A stretch of DNA of 64,000 bases from Desulfarculales bacterium UBA696 (GCA_002298995.1 DBMO01000069.1:62001-126000); one strand, 5' to 3'; shown: positions 34,057 to 43,728, numbered from the stretch's first letter. Notes: generated by a model from the letters alone, not told the origin. Made by a program: numbers and translations.

Positions 34057-35430
34057 ATGTTAAGCGACAGAGAAGTAATCTCGACACTGGAAATGCTCCG
34101 ACACGAGCATCTTGACGTACGAACCGTAACGCTCGGGATCAGCCTTTTTGACTGTGCAAGCGGGGATATAGGCCGCTTCACGGCCATGCTTCGCGAAAAG
34201 ATATGCCGCATAGCATCCGGTCTGGTCGAAGTATGCGACCAGGTGGGGGTGCGCTACGGGATACCTATTGTTAACAAGCGTATAGCGGTGAGCCCGATTG
34301 CGGTTGCGGCCTGCGCGATGAGCACGGGGCAGATGGTCGAGGCGGCAGTCGCGCTCGACAGTGCCGCCCGGGAGGTTGGGGTCGATTTCATAGGGGGCTT
34401 TACCGCTCTGGTGGAAAAGGGTTTTACCTCGGGCGACCGCGCGCTGATCGAGGCTATCCCCGATGCGCTGGCCTCGACGGAGCGCGTCTGCTCGTCTGTT
34501 AATGTAGCGTCCACCCGCGCCGGCATCAACATGGATGCGGTATACCTGATGGGAAAGACGATAAAGCGGGCGGCGGAACTGACCTCCGAGCGCGACGGCG
34601 TGGCTTGCGCCAAACTGTGTGTTTTTGCAAATATTCCCGAAGATATTCCGTTCATGGCCGGAGCTTATCTGGGCGTGGGGGAACCCGATCAGGTAATAAA
34701 CGTGGGAGTAAGCGGCCCCGGCGTCGTAAAGATGGCAATAGATCGCGCCCGCGCGGCAAACCCGGGCATCGATCTAGGCGAGCTTTCAGAGATAATAAAG
34801 CATACTTCTTTCAAGGTCACAAAAGTTGGAGAGTTGATCGGAAGAGAGGTCGCACGGCTGCTTGGGGTAACCTTCGGCGTGGTCGACCTTTCGCTTGCCC
34901 CGACCCCCAATGTTGGTGACAGCGTCGGAGAGATTTTCCAGAGCCTTGGCTTGAGCCACATCGGGGTGCCGGGTTCCACGGCGGCATTGGCTATGCTAAA
35001 CGACGCCGTAAAGAAGGGCGGGGCGTTTGCCAGTTCTTACGTTGGAGGTCTGAGCGGGGCTTTCATTCCGGTAAGCGAGGATCTCAATATTGCCGAATCG
35101 GCCCGCAAAGGGTTTTTAAGCATAGAAAAACTGGAAGCCATGACCAGCGTTTGCTCTGTCGGGCTCGACATGGTCGCGCTTGCAGGCGATACATCGGCGG
35201 AAACCCTGGCCGCGATAATCGCCGATGAAATGGCGATAGGCGTCATTAACCGCAAGACAACGGCCGCCAGGCTGATTCCCGTCCCCGGCAAAAAGGCGGG
35301 AGAAAAGGCATTTTTCGGCGGCCTCCTGGGCGAAGCTACAATAATTTCAGCCCGCGGGGAAAACGGCTCCTCCGATTTCATTCGACTGGGCGGCCGCATT
35401 CCAGCGCCGGTTCAGAGTATGACCAATTAA
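34057..35430 (+). CDS. UPF0210 / DUF711 family protein
   Basis: A 457-residue member of UPF0210. Recognisable segments are the start EMLRHEHLDVRTVTLGISLFDCA, the middle GLDMVALAGDTSAETLAAIIADEMAIG and the glycine-rich GKKAGEKAFFGGLLGEATI near the C-terminus. The fold is a PFL-like barrel; no reaction has been established for the family. It usually follows an ACT-domain gene, as here, which suggests that the pair works as enzyme and ligand sensor. It closes the run and is followed by a hairpin repeat. Confidence 0.85.
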   Translation: MLSDREVISTLEMLRHEHLDVRTVTLGISLFDCASGDIGRFTAMLREKICRIASGLVEVCDQVGVRYGIPIVNKRIAVSPIAVAACAMSTGQMVEAAVALDSAAREVGVDFIGGFTALVEKGFTSGDRALIEAIPDALASTERVCSSVNVASTRAGINMDAVYLMGKTIKRAAELTSERDGVACAKLCVFANIPEDIPFMAGAYLGVGEPDQVINVGVSGPGVVKMAIDRARAANPGIDLGELSEIIKHTSFKVTKVGELIGREVARLLGVTFGVVDLSLAPTPNVGDSVGEIFQSLGLSHIGVPGSTAALAMLNDAVKKGGAFASSYVGGLSGAFIPVSEDLNIAESARKGFLSIEKLEAMTSVCSVGLDMVALAGDTSAETLAAIIADEMAIGVINRKTTAARLIPVPGKKAGEKAFFGGLLGEATIISARGENGSSDFIRLGGRIPAPVQSMTN

Positions 35431-35505
35431 TACCAAGTTGGATTCAAGATCACCGTTCGCCGTGTTCGTCCGTGGCATGGCCCCAATACTTTTCACCTAA
35501 AAGAA

Positions 35506-35599
35506 GGGCTGCTTGGGGCAGGCTTTCCTGCCTGCCTGCGAGTGATCCAGGAGGTTCGGCCGAACGGCGGGCTGGAAAGCCCGCGCCGCATGGCCCATC
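35506..35599. repeat. imperfect hairpin repeat after UPF0210
   Basis: Left arm with GGCAGGCTTTCCTGCCTGCC (from about 35518) and right arm GGCGGGCTGGAAAGCCCGC (to about 35590) are imperfect complements. It is a GC-rich REP-like element in a 430-base gene-free gap (35431-35861); the rest of the gap shows nothing else that I recognise. Confidence 0.6.
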
Positions 35600-35861
35600 C
35601 TTAATTAAGCAGTGGCTACCTCCTTTGATTTCGAAAAATTAGAGTCTCGAAATCCATTATTCCTCTTCGACTAAAAAAGCCCACCTTAGGCCGGTTGTTC
35701 ATCGAACGTTAATAATCAGTTTCAGTAACCTTGCTAATTTGCTATGAAATAATTATGAATACATAGGATTTCCCGTTTGAAACTCCCGGTGCCGGGCTTC
35801 CCATTTCCTTAATATAGCGCTCACCGGAACCGGAAACAGGCAGTAACGATACGAGGTCTTA

Positions 35862-38198
35862 ATGGAACCCCGGCCCCTTAATTTTGCACCTCTTAACGCC
35901 ATGTCAGTAAAATGGGCGGCCATCCTGGTCATATTCATCATCTCGTTCATTTCTCTTGCCGAAAGCCTGTTCAATATCGAATTCATCAATGGCATCAGAC
36001 CCGGGCGGGAGGCGATGTGCGCTTTTACGGCACTCTGCTTCTTCCTGTCCGGACTCGAATTGGTGCTCCTGCCTCGAATTTCGCACGGACCCCGCAAGTC
36101 TGCCCTTCTTCTGGCGCCAGGGGTCCTGGTTTGTCTCAATAGCCTGGCAATCATGTCTCAATACGCTACGCAGATGGTCACTGGTAGGGAATCCAGCGCT
36201 GCGCTGGAGTGGTTTTTCGCCATTCTTCACATTCCCGTGAGCAGGCCGGCCCTGTTGACCGGGATCCTTTTCCTGTTAGCTGGAATAGCGCTGCTGTTGC
36301 TGGCCGAAGGCAGCAGGGAGGCGGCTAACGTCGCCCATACTGTCGTATTGCCGGGAGCTGCTCTTAGCTATCTGGTTCCGTCCAGCTACATTCTGGGAAT
36401 CAAGGACCTTAACCCTGTGTGGCAACTTACGACTTCATTTGATACCGGCCTAGCGTTCTGCGCCCTGTTTGTGGCGATTTTTTGCGAACGCACTGATACA
36501 TGGCTGATGCGTCCGCTTACCGGCAAACTTGCCGGTGGAGTTATGACCAGGAGGCTCTTGCCGGCAATCCTGTTATTACCCCTTCTGATAGTGTGGGTCC
36601 ATCTTCGCGGCGAGCGGTCGGGGGTTGTCTTGTCGGAAAGCGGGGGAGTTCTGGCAGTACCTGCCATTACTTTCTGCTTTCTCGGTCTTATGTGGCTGAC
36701 CGCGGCTTCTCTTAATCGGGCGGACGCAGGGGTGAGGGAGCGCACGGTCGAGTTGGAACGGGAGATCGCTGAACGCGAAAAGGCTCAGGCCGCCCTTCAG
36801 GAAGCCCAAAATCATCTTACTGAAAAGGTTGCCGAACGCACGGCGCAGCTTTTGCTGGTAAATGCCCATCTTGAAGACGAGATGGAAAAGAGCGGGAAGA
36901 TCCAGCGTGAAACCGATGCCGTCAATATGATCCTGAGACTCATGATGGACGCCCAGGGAATGAAGTTTTTCCTGGACGGCCTGGTTTCGTATCTGAAGGA
37001 ATGGACCGGGTGCTCATGCGCCGGCATCAGGCTTGTCGAAGATGGCACGATACCTTACAAGTCCAGCATCGGGTTCAGCGACGCATTCCTGGAAAAAGAG
37101 GATCGGCTGTTCCTGAGTTCGGATAATTGCGCCTGTACAAGGGTTATCCTCGGGAAACCCGATCCACGGGACCTGCCGCATATCTCTTCCGGCGGTTCAT
37201 TTGTCCTCAACGAGTCGAAGCAAATCCTCGACTCGATGGTCGGGGAGGAAGCTGAAAGGTTCCTCGGGGTCTGCATTGGAGCGGGTTATAAGTCCATGGC
37301 AATCATTCCGATTCGGGAAGAGAACAATCTGATCGGCGCTGTCCACCTGGCGGATGAGCGGGCAGGGCTTTTCTCTCAGCCCAGGGTGCTTTTCATCGAG
37401 AAATTGACCAGCCTGATCGGCGAAGGCATTCACAAGTTCAAAACACAAGGGGTCCTGGTTTCAAATATGGCCAAACTGGAAGCCCTCAACCAGGATCTGC
37501 AGGAATTTGCATTCATTGCGTCTCACGACCTGCGGGAGCCTTTAAGAAAAATTCATGCTTTCGGGGAACTGCTTTCGCAGAAATACGACAGGGAGGGACA
37601 GGGCGGCGAGTATCTGTTCAGGATGATGGACGCGGCGAAGCGCATGAATGAGCTGATAGATGCTCTGACCCGCTATTCGAGGGTCACAACCCGTGTGAAC
37701 CCGTTTGTTGCGACTGACCTGGGGAAAATTGCAAGGGAAGCTGCCAGCGATCTGGAGTTGTCGATAAGGCGAAATGGGGTGAAACTTGAAATCGGAGATA
37801 TGCCCACCATCGAGGCCGATGCTCCTCAGATGCGACAGGTTTTTCAGAACCTTATCGCAAATGCGATAAAATACCAGCCCGACGGCAATGAGCCGGTTAT
37901 AAAGATATACGGCCTGGCGGAAAACGACATCTGCCGCATATATGTCGAGGATAACGGCATAGGCTTCGAGCAGGAGCAGGCCGAGCGGATATTCAAGCCC
38001 TTTGAACGCTTGCATGGCCGGAGCAGCAAATATCAGGGCACCGGAATGGGGCTCGCGATATGCAGGAAGATCATCGAACGCCATCGAGGGAGCATTGCCG
38101 CAAAAGGCAGCCCCGGGGCCGGCTCCACCTTTATTATCACTCTGCCTGCGCATATCCAGAAATCAAGACCCACGGAAGAAGCTACATTCTGCCTGTAA
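35862..38198 (+). CDS. membrane histidine kinase with GAF domain
   Basis: A 778-residue kinase. The first 280 residues hold about eight membrane helices (MASE-like sensor region), then a coiled coil (about 285-350), a GAF domain (about 355-530: GCSCAGIRLVEDGTIP to AIIPIREENNLIGAVHLADE), HisKA with the phospho-acceptor in FAFIASHDLREPLRK, and an HATPase (NLIANAIKYQ, DNGIGF, GTGMGLAICRKIIERH). This HisKA type pairs with small Rcp1-like response regulators, and the decayed gene 200 bases downstream is of exactly that type. Kinase input is unknown. ATG 35862 follows GAGGTCTTA, a weak ribosome site. Confidence 0.88.
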   Translation: MEPRPLNFAPLNAMSVKWAAILVIFIISFISLAESLFNIEFINGIRPGREAMCAFTALCFFLSGLELVLLPRISHGPRKSALLLAPGVLVCLNSLAIMSQYATQMVTGRESSAALEWFFAILHIPVSRPALLTGILFLLAGIALLLLAEGSREAANVAHTVVLPGAALSYLVPSSYILGIKDLNPVWQLTTSFDTGLAFCALFVAIFCERTDTWLMRPLTGKLAGGVMTRRLLPAILLLPLLIVWVHLRGERSGVVLSESGGVLAVPAITFCFLGLMWLTAASLNRADAGVRERTVELEREIAEREKAQAALQEAQNHLTEKVAERTAQLLLVNAHLEDEMEKSGKIQRETDAVNMILRLMMDAQGMKFFLDGLVSYLKEWTGCSCAGIRLVEDGTIPYKSSIGFSDAFLEKEDRLFLSSDNCACTRVILGKPDPRDLPHISSGGSFVLNESKQILDSMVGEEAERFLGVCIGAGYKSMAIIPIREENNLIGAVHLADERAGLFSQPRVLFIEKLTSLIGEGIHKFKTQGVLVSNMAKLEALNQDLQEFAFIASHDLREPLRKIHAFGELLSQKYDREGQGGEYLFRMMDAAKRMNELIDALTRYSRVTTRVNPFVATDLGKIAREAASDLELSIRRNGVKLEIGDMPTIEADAPQMRQVFQNLIANAIKYQPDGNEPVIKIYGLAENDICRIYVEDNGIGFEQEQAERIFKPFERLHGRSSKYQGTGMGLAICRKIIERHRGSIAAKGSPGAGSTFIITLPAHIQKSRPTEEATFCL

Positions 38199-38205
38199 TT
38201 TTCTT

Positions 38206-38352
38206 CTCACCGCAGAGAAGGTCAAGAATAAGACGAGTCTCCCGAGGGTGTGAAGCCCAAATTAATTTACATTTGCAAAGCTCGTTAAGCTTCTTTAAAG
38301 TCAGCTTAATTTGAATTGGTATTAATCCGCGTCCTCCCCTCACTCTGCGGTG
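38206..38352. repeat. CACCGCAGAG/CTCTGCGGTG inverted repeat, copy 1
   Basis: TCACCGCAGAG at 38208 and CACTCTGCGGTGA near 38341-38352 are inverted around about 120 bases. The same words appear at 40338-40475. This lies between the kinase gene and the response-regulator remnant. Confidence 0.6.
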
Positions 38353-38413
38353 AGAGGTCTTTTTCAAGCGCAACGTGATCTGACCCATACTGCGGGAGAT
38401 GTGGGATTTGGTA

Positions 38414-38867
38414 ATGGCTAGTAAATGGAATCGAGCCGTACTAATGGCGGACGATGATCCGGAAGATCGCATGCTGGCTGAAAAAGCCCTGAGAGAAAGT
38501 GGTGTAGGGGCCGATTTCTTTTGTGTCGAGGATGGCATCCTGCTGTTGGGCATCTTCTAAAATCCCTATCCGCCCCTGATGGAGGACTTCCGGATCTGAT
38601 TCTGCTCGACCTCAATATGCCGAGAAAAGACGGCCGCGAAGCGCTGGTGGAATTAGGTCAAAACCCTTTTTGCAGCACATCCCGATCGTGATGTTAACCA
38701 CGTCCGCCGAGGAAAGGGACATTGCTTTCACCCTGAAAGCCGGAGCATATTCTTTTCTCACCAAACCGGCGACTTTCGACGAGTGGATCGATATAATGAG
38801 GTCGCTGAGCGATGTTTTCGCTTACAAACAAGGCTGCTGGCACGGATTGGACGGACGGACCGGATGA
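38414..38867 (+). pseudogene. Rcp1-like response regulator, broken by a stop and frameshifts
   Basis: Pieces of a single receiver domain lie in order in different frames. Frame one reads from ATG 38414: MADDDPEDRMLAEKALRESG..FFCVEDG, then stops at TAA after LLLGIF. A second frame gives DGGLPDLILLDLNMPRKDGREALVE (phospho-acceptor LLDLN). A third gives LQHIPIVMLTTSAEERDI and FLTKPATFDEWIDIM. All expected landmarks (acidic pair, LLDL Asp, TT, K of TKP) are there but need at least two frameshifts and a stop to join. It follows the kinase that would have been its partner. Either true decay or sequence error; several lesions favour decay. Confidence 0.8.
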
Positions 38868-39343
38868 CAGGGTTTAGGGCGGTAAGCCGGATGCGGGGGT
38901 TTTGGAAGTCACGTGGATTGGCTGAAAAATGCAGGCCCGCGGTCTCTAGATACTGGCATCTGCTAACCGGAGGAGTTGTCTGGTTTGTGGTAGGCAATGG
39001 CCTGATCCTGGTTGCCTGCAGGTGGCTTTCCGAAACTGCCTGGCCGCTTAATCTGATCCTTGCACTGGGTTCAATTGGCCTTGGTTTTGTCATCCACTTG
39101 TATCTTGTTTCGCGAATCGCCCTGAGAAACATTTTGCGCATTCAAACACTGCCCGAAGTGACATGCCTTTTCGCATTCCAGGCCCCGCGAAGCTATTTCC
39201 TTGTGATTTTCATGATGCTGCTCGGTTTTTTCCTGCGCCATCTACCGGTCTCTAAATACTTCATCGCTCCGATATACCTCGCAATGGGATCGGCCCTCGC
39301 CTTCAGCAGTTCTCTTTATTTCCAGGCGTTCCGCAATGATTAA
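38864..39343 (+). CDS. small membrane protein, function unknown
   Basis: A 159-residue protein with four hydrophobic helices, beginning MTGFRAVSRMRGFWKSRG. The first helix starts at HLLTGGVVWFVVGNGLILVA; later ones are LILALGSIGLGFVIHLYLV, YFLVIFMMLLGFFL and FIAPIYLAMGSALAFSSSLYF. I started it at ATG 38864, which overlaps the stop of the response-regulator remnant (ATGA), suggesting it was once translated after it. No known family recognised. The role may be linked to the neighbouring kinase but that is not shown. Confidence 0.55.
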   Translation: MTGFRAVSRMRGFWKSRGLAEKCRPAVSRYWHLLTGGVVWFVVGNGLILVACRWLSETAWPLNLILALGSIGLGFVIHLYLVSRIALRNILRIQTLPEVTCLFAFQAPRSYFLVIFMMLLGFFLRHLPVSKYFIAPIYLAMGSALAFSSSLYFQAFRND

Positions 39344-39478
39344 CGGCCCTTCAATCCGGTATTACTCCTGCTGAGCACGATATGAATCCTGGAAGCTTGT
39401 GGGATTTCCGTCAAATTTTCTTCTCATTTGCGGCTAAATGATGCAAAATCCCGCTGCCTGGCTATAGAGGAGCATAAG

Positions 39479-40384
39479 GTGGCGGTGTGCGGCAGAAAAT
39501 CCTATTGCCTGAAGCTGCCCGGCGGTGGAAGTATAGCGCTTGGCAGCCGGACGGCCATAATGGGTATCCTGAATGTTACCCCCGATTCTTTTTCGGACGG
39601 GGGGAGGTTCGCCGACCACGAGAAAGCTGTTGGCCGCGCCTTTGAACTTATATCCAATGGCGCGGACATTCTCGATATCGGAGGGGAATCGACCCGACCC
39701 GGCTCGGATCCCGTTGCGCTCGAGACGGAGATCGAGCGGGTAATACCTGTCATCCGCGCCGTACGCGAAAAAAGCGCCATCCCGATCTCGATTGACACCA
39801 ACAAGGCGGAGGTGGCGATCAGGGCTGTTGAGAACGGGGCTGATATCATAAATGACGTAAGCTCGCTCAGGTTCGATCCGCAAATGGTCGAGGTAGCAGC
39901 CGGCACCGGCGCTCCACTTATATTGATGCACATGCTCGGAACGCCGCGGACGATGCAGAAACACCCGGTCTACTCAGATCTTATAGCGGAAATTTCCGAT
40001 TTCCTGGACGAACGCATTCGCTTCGCAACCGAACACGGGGTCGAGCGCGATCAGATTGTGATTGATCCGGGTATTGGCTTTGGTAAGACGGTGAAACACA
40101 ATCTGGCGATTATCGGACAACTCGAAGCGTTTTCCAGCCTGGACAGGCCGGTTTTGCTGGGCGCCTCGCGCAAAAGATTTATCGGTTCGGTCCTTGGCCG
40201 CATCGAGGATGACCGGGAATTGGGGACGGCTGTTGTCAATACGTTCGGCATTTCAGCCGGGGCGCACATTATTCGCGTTCATGACGTGGCTTTTCACCAT
40301 GATGCTGTTAGAATGGCGGATGCAGTACGCAAAGCTGTCTTCGCCGCGGAGGACACGGAGAACGCGGGAAGAGAAGAGAGTTAA
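39479..40384 (+). CDS. folP: dihydropteroate synthase
   Basis: A DHPS of about 301 residues that joins p-aminobenzoate to the pterin diphosphate in folate synthesis. It has GILNVTPDSFSDGG, GADILDIGGESTRPGSDPV and DPGIGFGKTVKHN. The start is GTG 39479 with GAGGAG 6 bases before it; an in-frame TTG at 39428 lacks one. The C-terminal tail AVFAAEDTENAGREES is encoded by an inverted repeat element (40338-40475), so the natural end may have been replaced by the element. The gene is followed by glmM; the usual ftsH/cdaA neighbours are absent. Confidence 0.93.
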   Translation: MAVCGRKSYCLKLPGGGSIALGSRTAIMGILNVTPDSFSDGGRFADHEKAVGRAFELISNGADILDIGGESTRPGSDPVALETEIERVIPVIRAVREKSAIPISIDTNKAEVAIRAVENGADIINDVSSLRFDPQMVEVAAGTGAPLILMHMLGTPRTMQKHPVYSDLIAEISDFLDERIRFATEHGVERDQIVIDPGIGFGKTVKHNLAIIGQLEAFSSLDRPVLLGASRKRFIGSVLGRIEDDRELGTAVVNTFGISAGAHIIRVHDVAFHHDAVRMADAVRKAVFAAEDTENAGREES

Positions 40385-40475
40385 GGCATTTTTAGTTTGT
40401 GAAGCCCACTAAGTAAATTATACCTGTGTTTTAAGATCGTTTTTTCTACTCCGCGCCCTCTGCGGTGGAAGTCTT
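40338..40475. repeat. CCGCGGAGGAC/GTCCTCTGCGG inverted repeat, copy 2, entering folP
   Basis: CCGCGGAGGACACGGAG near 40343 is an imperfect inverted match to CTCCGCGCCCTCTGCGG near 40450-40466. The element supplies the last 15 or so codons of folP and its stop. It belongs to the same family as 38206-38352. Confidence 0.6.
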
Positions 40476-40494
40476 TTTTAAGGGAGATTTTTGA

Positions 40495-41850
40495 ATGGGG
40501 AAGCTTTTTGGAACGGATGGGATTCGGGGGATTGCAAACACCTTTCCGATGAACACTGATCTGGCATTGAAGGTGGGGGCGAGCACGGCCCATTTTTTCA
40601 AGAGCATGCACCGCCGGCCCAAGATTATCATCGGGAAAGACACCCGCCTGTCCGGCTACATGATCGAAAATGCCATCACGGCCGGTATCTGCTCGATGGG
40701 AGTTGACGTTTTGCTGGTGGGGCCCCTGCCCACGCCCGGAATAGCCTTTATTACCAGCAGCATGAGGGCCGATGCCGGAATAGTCATATCCGCTTCCCAC
40801 AATCCTTACGAGTACAACGGCATAAAGATTTTCGGAAGCGACGGATTCAAGCTGCCCGATGAGACCGAAAGCTACATGGAAGAACTCATTCTGAGCGGCG
40901 AAATCGACAAGCTGCCCCGACCTCCCGTCTCCGAGATCGGCAGGGCAAGGCGAATCGACGACGCCCAGGGGCGCTATATCGTCTACCTTAAGAATACCTT
41001 CCCGCGCGATCTCTCGATGGAGGGGTTGAAACTTGTGGTGGACTGTGCCAACGGCGCCGCGTACCGGGTGGCCCCAACCGTTTTCGAGGAACTTGGGGCC
41101 GAGGTCATACTCACCGGTGATCGGCCTAACGGAAAGAACATAAACAGCAACTGTGGAGCGCTCTACCCCGAGTATATGGCGGCCATGGTTCGCGAAAACC
41201 GGGCGGACGCCGGACTTGCCTTCGACGGGGACGCCGACCGGCTGATCCTTGCAGACAATCAGGGTGAGATCCTCGACGGCGACCAGATGATGGCAATTTG
41301 CGCAAAGCACTACATCGAGCGCAATGCCCTCAAGGATAATACAGTGGTTGCGACTGTTATGAGCAACCTGGGCTTCGAAGTGGCCCTTCGAAAGATGGGC
41401 GCCAAACTGATCCGTACCCTGGTTGGCGACCGGTACGTGGTCGAGCAGATGCGCGCGCACAAGTACACGCTTGGAGGCGAGCAGTCGGGGCACCTGGTTT
41501 TCCTCGACCACTCAACCACCGGCGACGGTATATTGTCGGCGCTCCAGGTGCTTGCTGTAATGCTTCGCGAACTGCGTCCGCTAAACGATCTGAAAAAGAT
41601 CATGGAGCATTATCCCCAAAAGCTGGTAAACGTTCCGGTCGTCTCAAAGAAGCCTTTCCAGCAGATCGGGGAAATAGTCGAATTGCAGGGAAAGCTGGAA
41701 GAGCGGCTCGGGACGGAGGGGCGCCTGCTGATTCGGCCTTCGGGTACCGAACCGGTTATTCGGGTAATGGTGGAAGGGGCGAGCAGGGAGCTGATAGATA
41801 GCGTCGCCTACGAAATGGCCTCCTGCATAGAAAAGCACCTGGGGGGATGA
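40495..41850 (+). CDS. glmM: phosphoglucosamine mutase
   Basis: A 451-residue GlmM. The start GKLFGTDGIRGIAN and the phosphoserine loop GIVISASHNPYEYNGIK (active Ser in SASHN) are diagnostic, with the metal loop DGDADR and the C-terminal RPSGTEPVIRVM. It converts glucosamine-6-phosphate to glucosamine-1-phosphate for UDP-GlcNAc, feeding peptidoglycan and glycan synthesis. The ATG has an AAGGGAGA ribosome site. A 214-base gap separates it from coaX; a short 62-codon frame there is not supported. Confidence 0.96.
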   Translation: MGKLFGTDGIRGIANTFPMNTDLALKVGASTAHFFKSMHRRPKIIIGKDTRLSGYMIENAITAGICSMGVDVLLVGPLPTPGIAFITSSMRADAGIVISASHNPYEYNGIKIFGSDGFKLPDETESYMEELILSGEIDKLPRPPVSEIGRARRIDDAQGRYIVYLKNTFPRDLSMEGLKLVVDCANGAAYRVAPTVFEELGAEVILTGDRPNGKNINSNCGALYPEYMAAMVRENRADAGLAFDGDADRLILADNQGEILDGDQMMAICAKHYIERNALKDNTVVATVMSNLGFEVALRKMGAKLIRTLVGDRYVVEQMRAHKYTLGGEQSGHLVFLDHSTTGDGILSALQVLAVMLRELRPLNDLKKIMEHYPQKLVNVPVVSKKPFQQIGEIVELQGKLEERLGTEGRLLIRPSGTEPVIRVMVEGASRELIDSVAYEMASCIEKHLGG

Positions 41851-42064
41851 TGAGAAAATCTCCGCCTGGAAAAGTTTCATCTGATAAAATCAGAGACCGC
41901 ACTGATTTGCCCATGGCTCCAATGAGCGTTGGCATGATCAGGCCGATGCCCATGCTGCGGCCTTTATTGCCCTTGAAGCCCCTTATCCGGATGCCTGTGC
42001 GGAGCAGCGGTCCTTCAACTCCCCGGAAGGGATAATCCAACCAAAAGTGAAACAAGGTGTCTGA

Positions 42065-42841
42065 ATGCTGCTGGCAATCGACATAGGAAACACCAACACC
42101 GTACTTGGTCTGTTCGATGAGGCCACGCTGATTTACGACTGGCGTATTCGCACCGAAGTGAATATGACAATTGACGAATATGCCATCACTATACGCAACC
42201 TTTTCGCGGCGCACGAATTGCCACTGGACAGCGTTAAGGACATCATCATCTCTTGCGTCGTTCCCCCGGCGCTAAACCCGGTCGAGAGGTTTTGCGAAAA
42301 ATATTTTAAGGTCACACCGCTCGTGGTCGGGCCGGGGATTCGCACGGGCATGCCCATTCTCTATGATAATCCCAAGGAGGTCGGCGCCGACCGCATAGTA
42401 AACGCAATAGCGGCATACGATCTGAGAAAGACTTCAACAATCGTCGTCGATTTCGGCACGGCGACAACATTCGATTATATCTCCGACCGTGGCGAGTACA
42501 TGGGTGGAGTAATATCGCCGGGGATCATGATTTCGTGCGAGGCCCTCTTCCAGAAGGCATCCAAACTCCCGAGGGTCGAGATATTTGCACGGCCGCCGTC
42601 GATCCTTGCAAGGAATACGATTGCATCGATGAACGCTGGTATTGTCTATGGGTACGCGGGACTGGTCGAGGGCATTCTCACGCGCATAAAACGAGAGGCC
42701 AACCGCGATATGTACGTTATCGCAACCGGTGGTCTTGCACCGCTTATCGCAAGCGAATGCCCGATGATAAACGAGGTCGATGAGTATCTGACCCTCAAGG
42801 GCCTGAGAATCATCTTCGACAGGAACAAAAAACCGGCATGA
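42065..42841 (+). CDS. coaX: type III pantothenate kinase
   Basis: A 258-residue CoaX of the ASKHA fold: LLAIDIGNTNTVLGLFDE at the start and VVDFGTATTFDYISDRGEYMGG in the middle, with GADRIVNAIAAYDL. It phosphorylates pantothenate, the first committed step to CoA, without the acetyl-CoA feedback control of type I. It overlaps the next gene by 4 bases (ATGA), so it is the first gene of the operon that runs through mpl and queH. Confidence 0.95.
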   Translation: MLLAIDIGNTNTVLGLFDEATLIYDWRIRTEVNMTIDEYAITIRNLFAAHELPLDSVKDIIISCVVPPALNPVERFCEKYFKVTPLVVGPGIRTGMPILYDNPKEVGADRIVNAIAAYDLRKTSTIVVDFGTATTFDYISDRGEYMGGVISPGIMISCEALFQKASKLPRVEIFARPPSILARNTIASMNAGIVYGYAGLVEGILTRIKREANRDMYVIATGGLAPLIASECPMINEVDEYLTLKGLRIIFDRNKKPA

Positions 42842-43728
42842 TCCTAAAGCGCACTGGCCCGGGCGGCTCGATTGCCCTGATTGCACCCTCGAGCCCCTTC
42901 GATCGGGCCCTCTACGAACAGGGCCGTGCAATACTCGATGGCGCCGGCTTCAGAACAGTCCCCGGAAAAAACATTTTCAGCGCGAATGGCTACCAGGCGG
43001 GATCGGATGTCGAACGGGCCGGAGACCTGACCGATGCGATCCGGGACCCTGGAATCGAAGCCATCGTCTGCATCCGAGGCGGCTACGGAAGCGGACGAAT
43101 CCTGCCCTGGCTGAATTTCCATTCGCTCAAAAACAACCACAAAATTCTAATCGGCCATAGCGATATAACTTTCGTGCACCTTGCATTGCTCGCCAGGATG
43201 GGGTGGATTACGTTTCATGGCCCCAACCTTACTGGGATTGGCGAATCGCCCGAGCGGGCGCAAAGCGTGATAGATGCCCTGTGCGGAACCGCCAGGTTCG
43301 AGTGGAATTTCGGCCCCGAGCAGGTTTTGAGGCACGGCGCCGCGATTGGCCAAGTCATTGGCGGAAATCTCACCTGCCTTTCGCACCTCGTCGGCACCCC
43401 ATTTTTGCCTGATCTCATGGGAGCTTTGCTGCTTATAGAAGACCGAGGGGAGGCACTGTACCGGCTGGACAGGATAATCAATCACCTCAAGCTTGCCGGA
43501 ATACTGGAAAAGCTCGGCGCAATCCTCCTGGGAGAGTTCGAAAACTGCGCCGAAAACACAAAAATAAATGAGATGGTAATGGAGCACGTCAAGTACTTCG
43601 ACTTTCCTGTTATCCATGACCTTCCTTTCGGACATGGTCGCCGAAACGAGGTCATTCCGCTTGGCGCTCCATTCGTGCTGGATACACATGAAAGAGTTCT
43701 CAGAATCCAATCCCCGATTATCGGCTGA
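42838..43728 (+). CDS. ldcA: LD-carboxypeptidase, S66 family
   Basis: A 296-residue serine peptidase of family S66. The nucleophile Ser lies in LIGHSDITFVHLALL, and Glu and His partners are expected in LLIEDRGEALYRLDR and in the HGRRNEVIPLG region. LdcA trims the terminal D-Ala from tetrapeptides in muropeptide recycling, giving tripeptide, the substrate of Mpl encoded two genes later. It is translationally coupled to coaX and overlaps the next gene by 41 bases. Confidence 0.9.
   Translation: MILKRTGPGGSIALIAPSSPFDRALYEQGRAILDGAGFRTVPGKNIFSANGYQAGSDVERAGDLTDAIRDPGIEAIVCIRGGYGSGRILPWLNFHSLKNNHKILIGHSDITFVHLALLARMGWITFHGPNLTGIGESPERAQSVIDALCGTARFEWNFGPEQVLRHGAAIGQVIGGNLTCLSHLVGTPFLPDLMGALLLIEDRGEALYRLDRIINHLKLAGILEKLGAILLGEFENCAENTKINEMVMEHVKYFDFPVIHDLPFGHGRRNEVIPLGAPFVLDTHERVLRIQSPIIG

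Noticed and set aside
41847..42035. 62-residue frame overlapping the glmM stop by ATGATG
   Set aside because: Low-complexity, Met/Pro/Arg-rich, no homology, and the opposite strand is equally open; probably chance.
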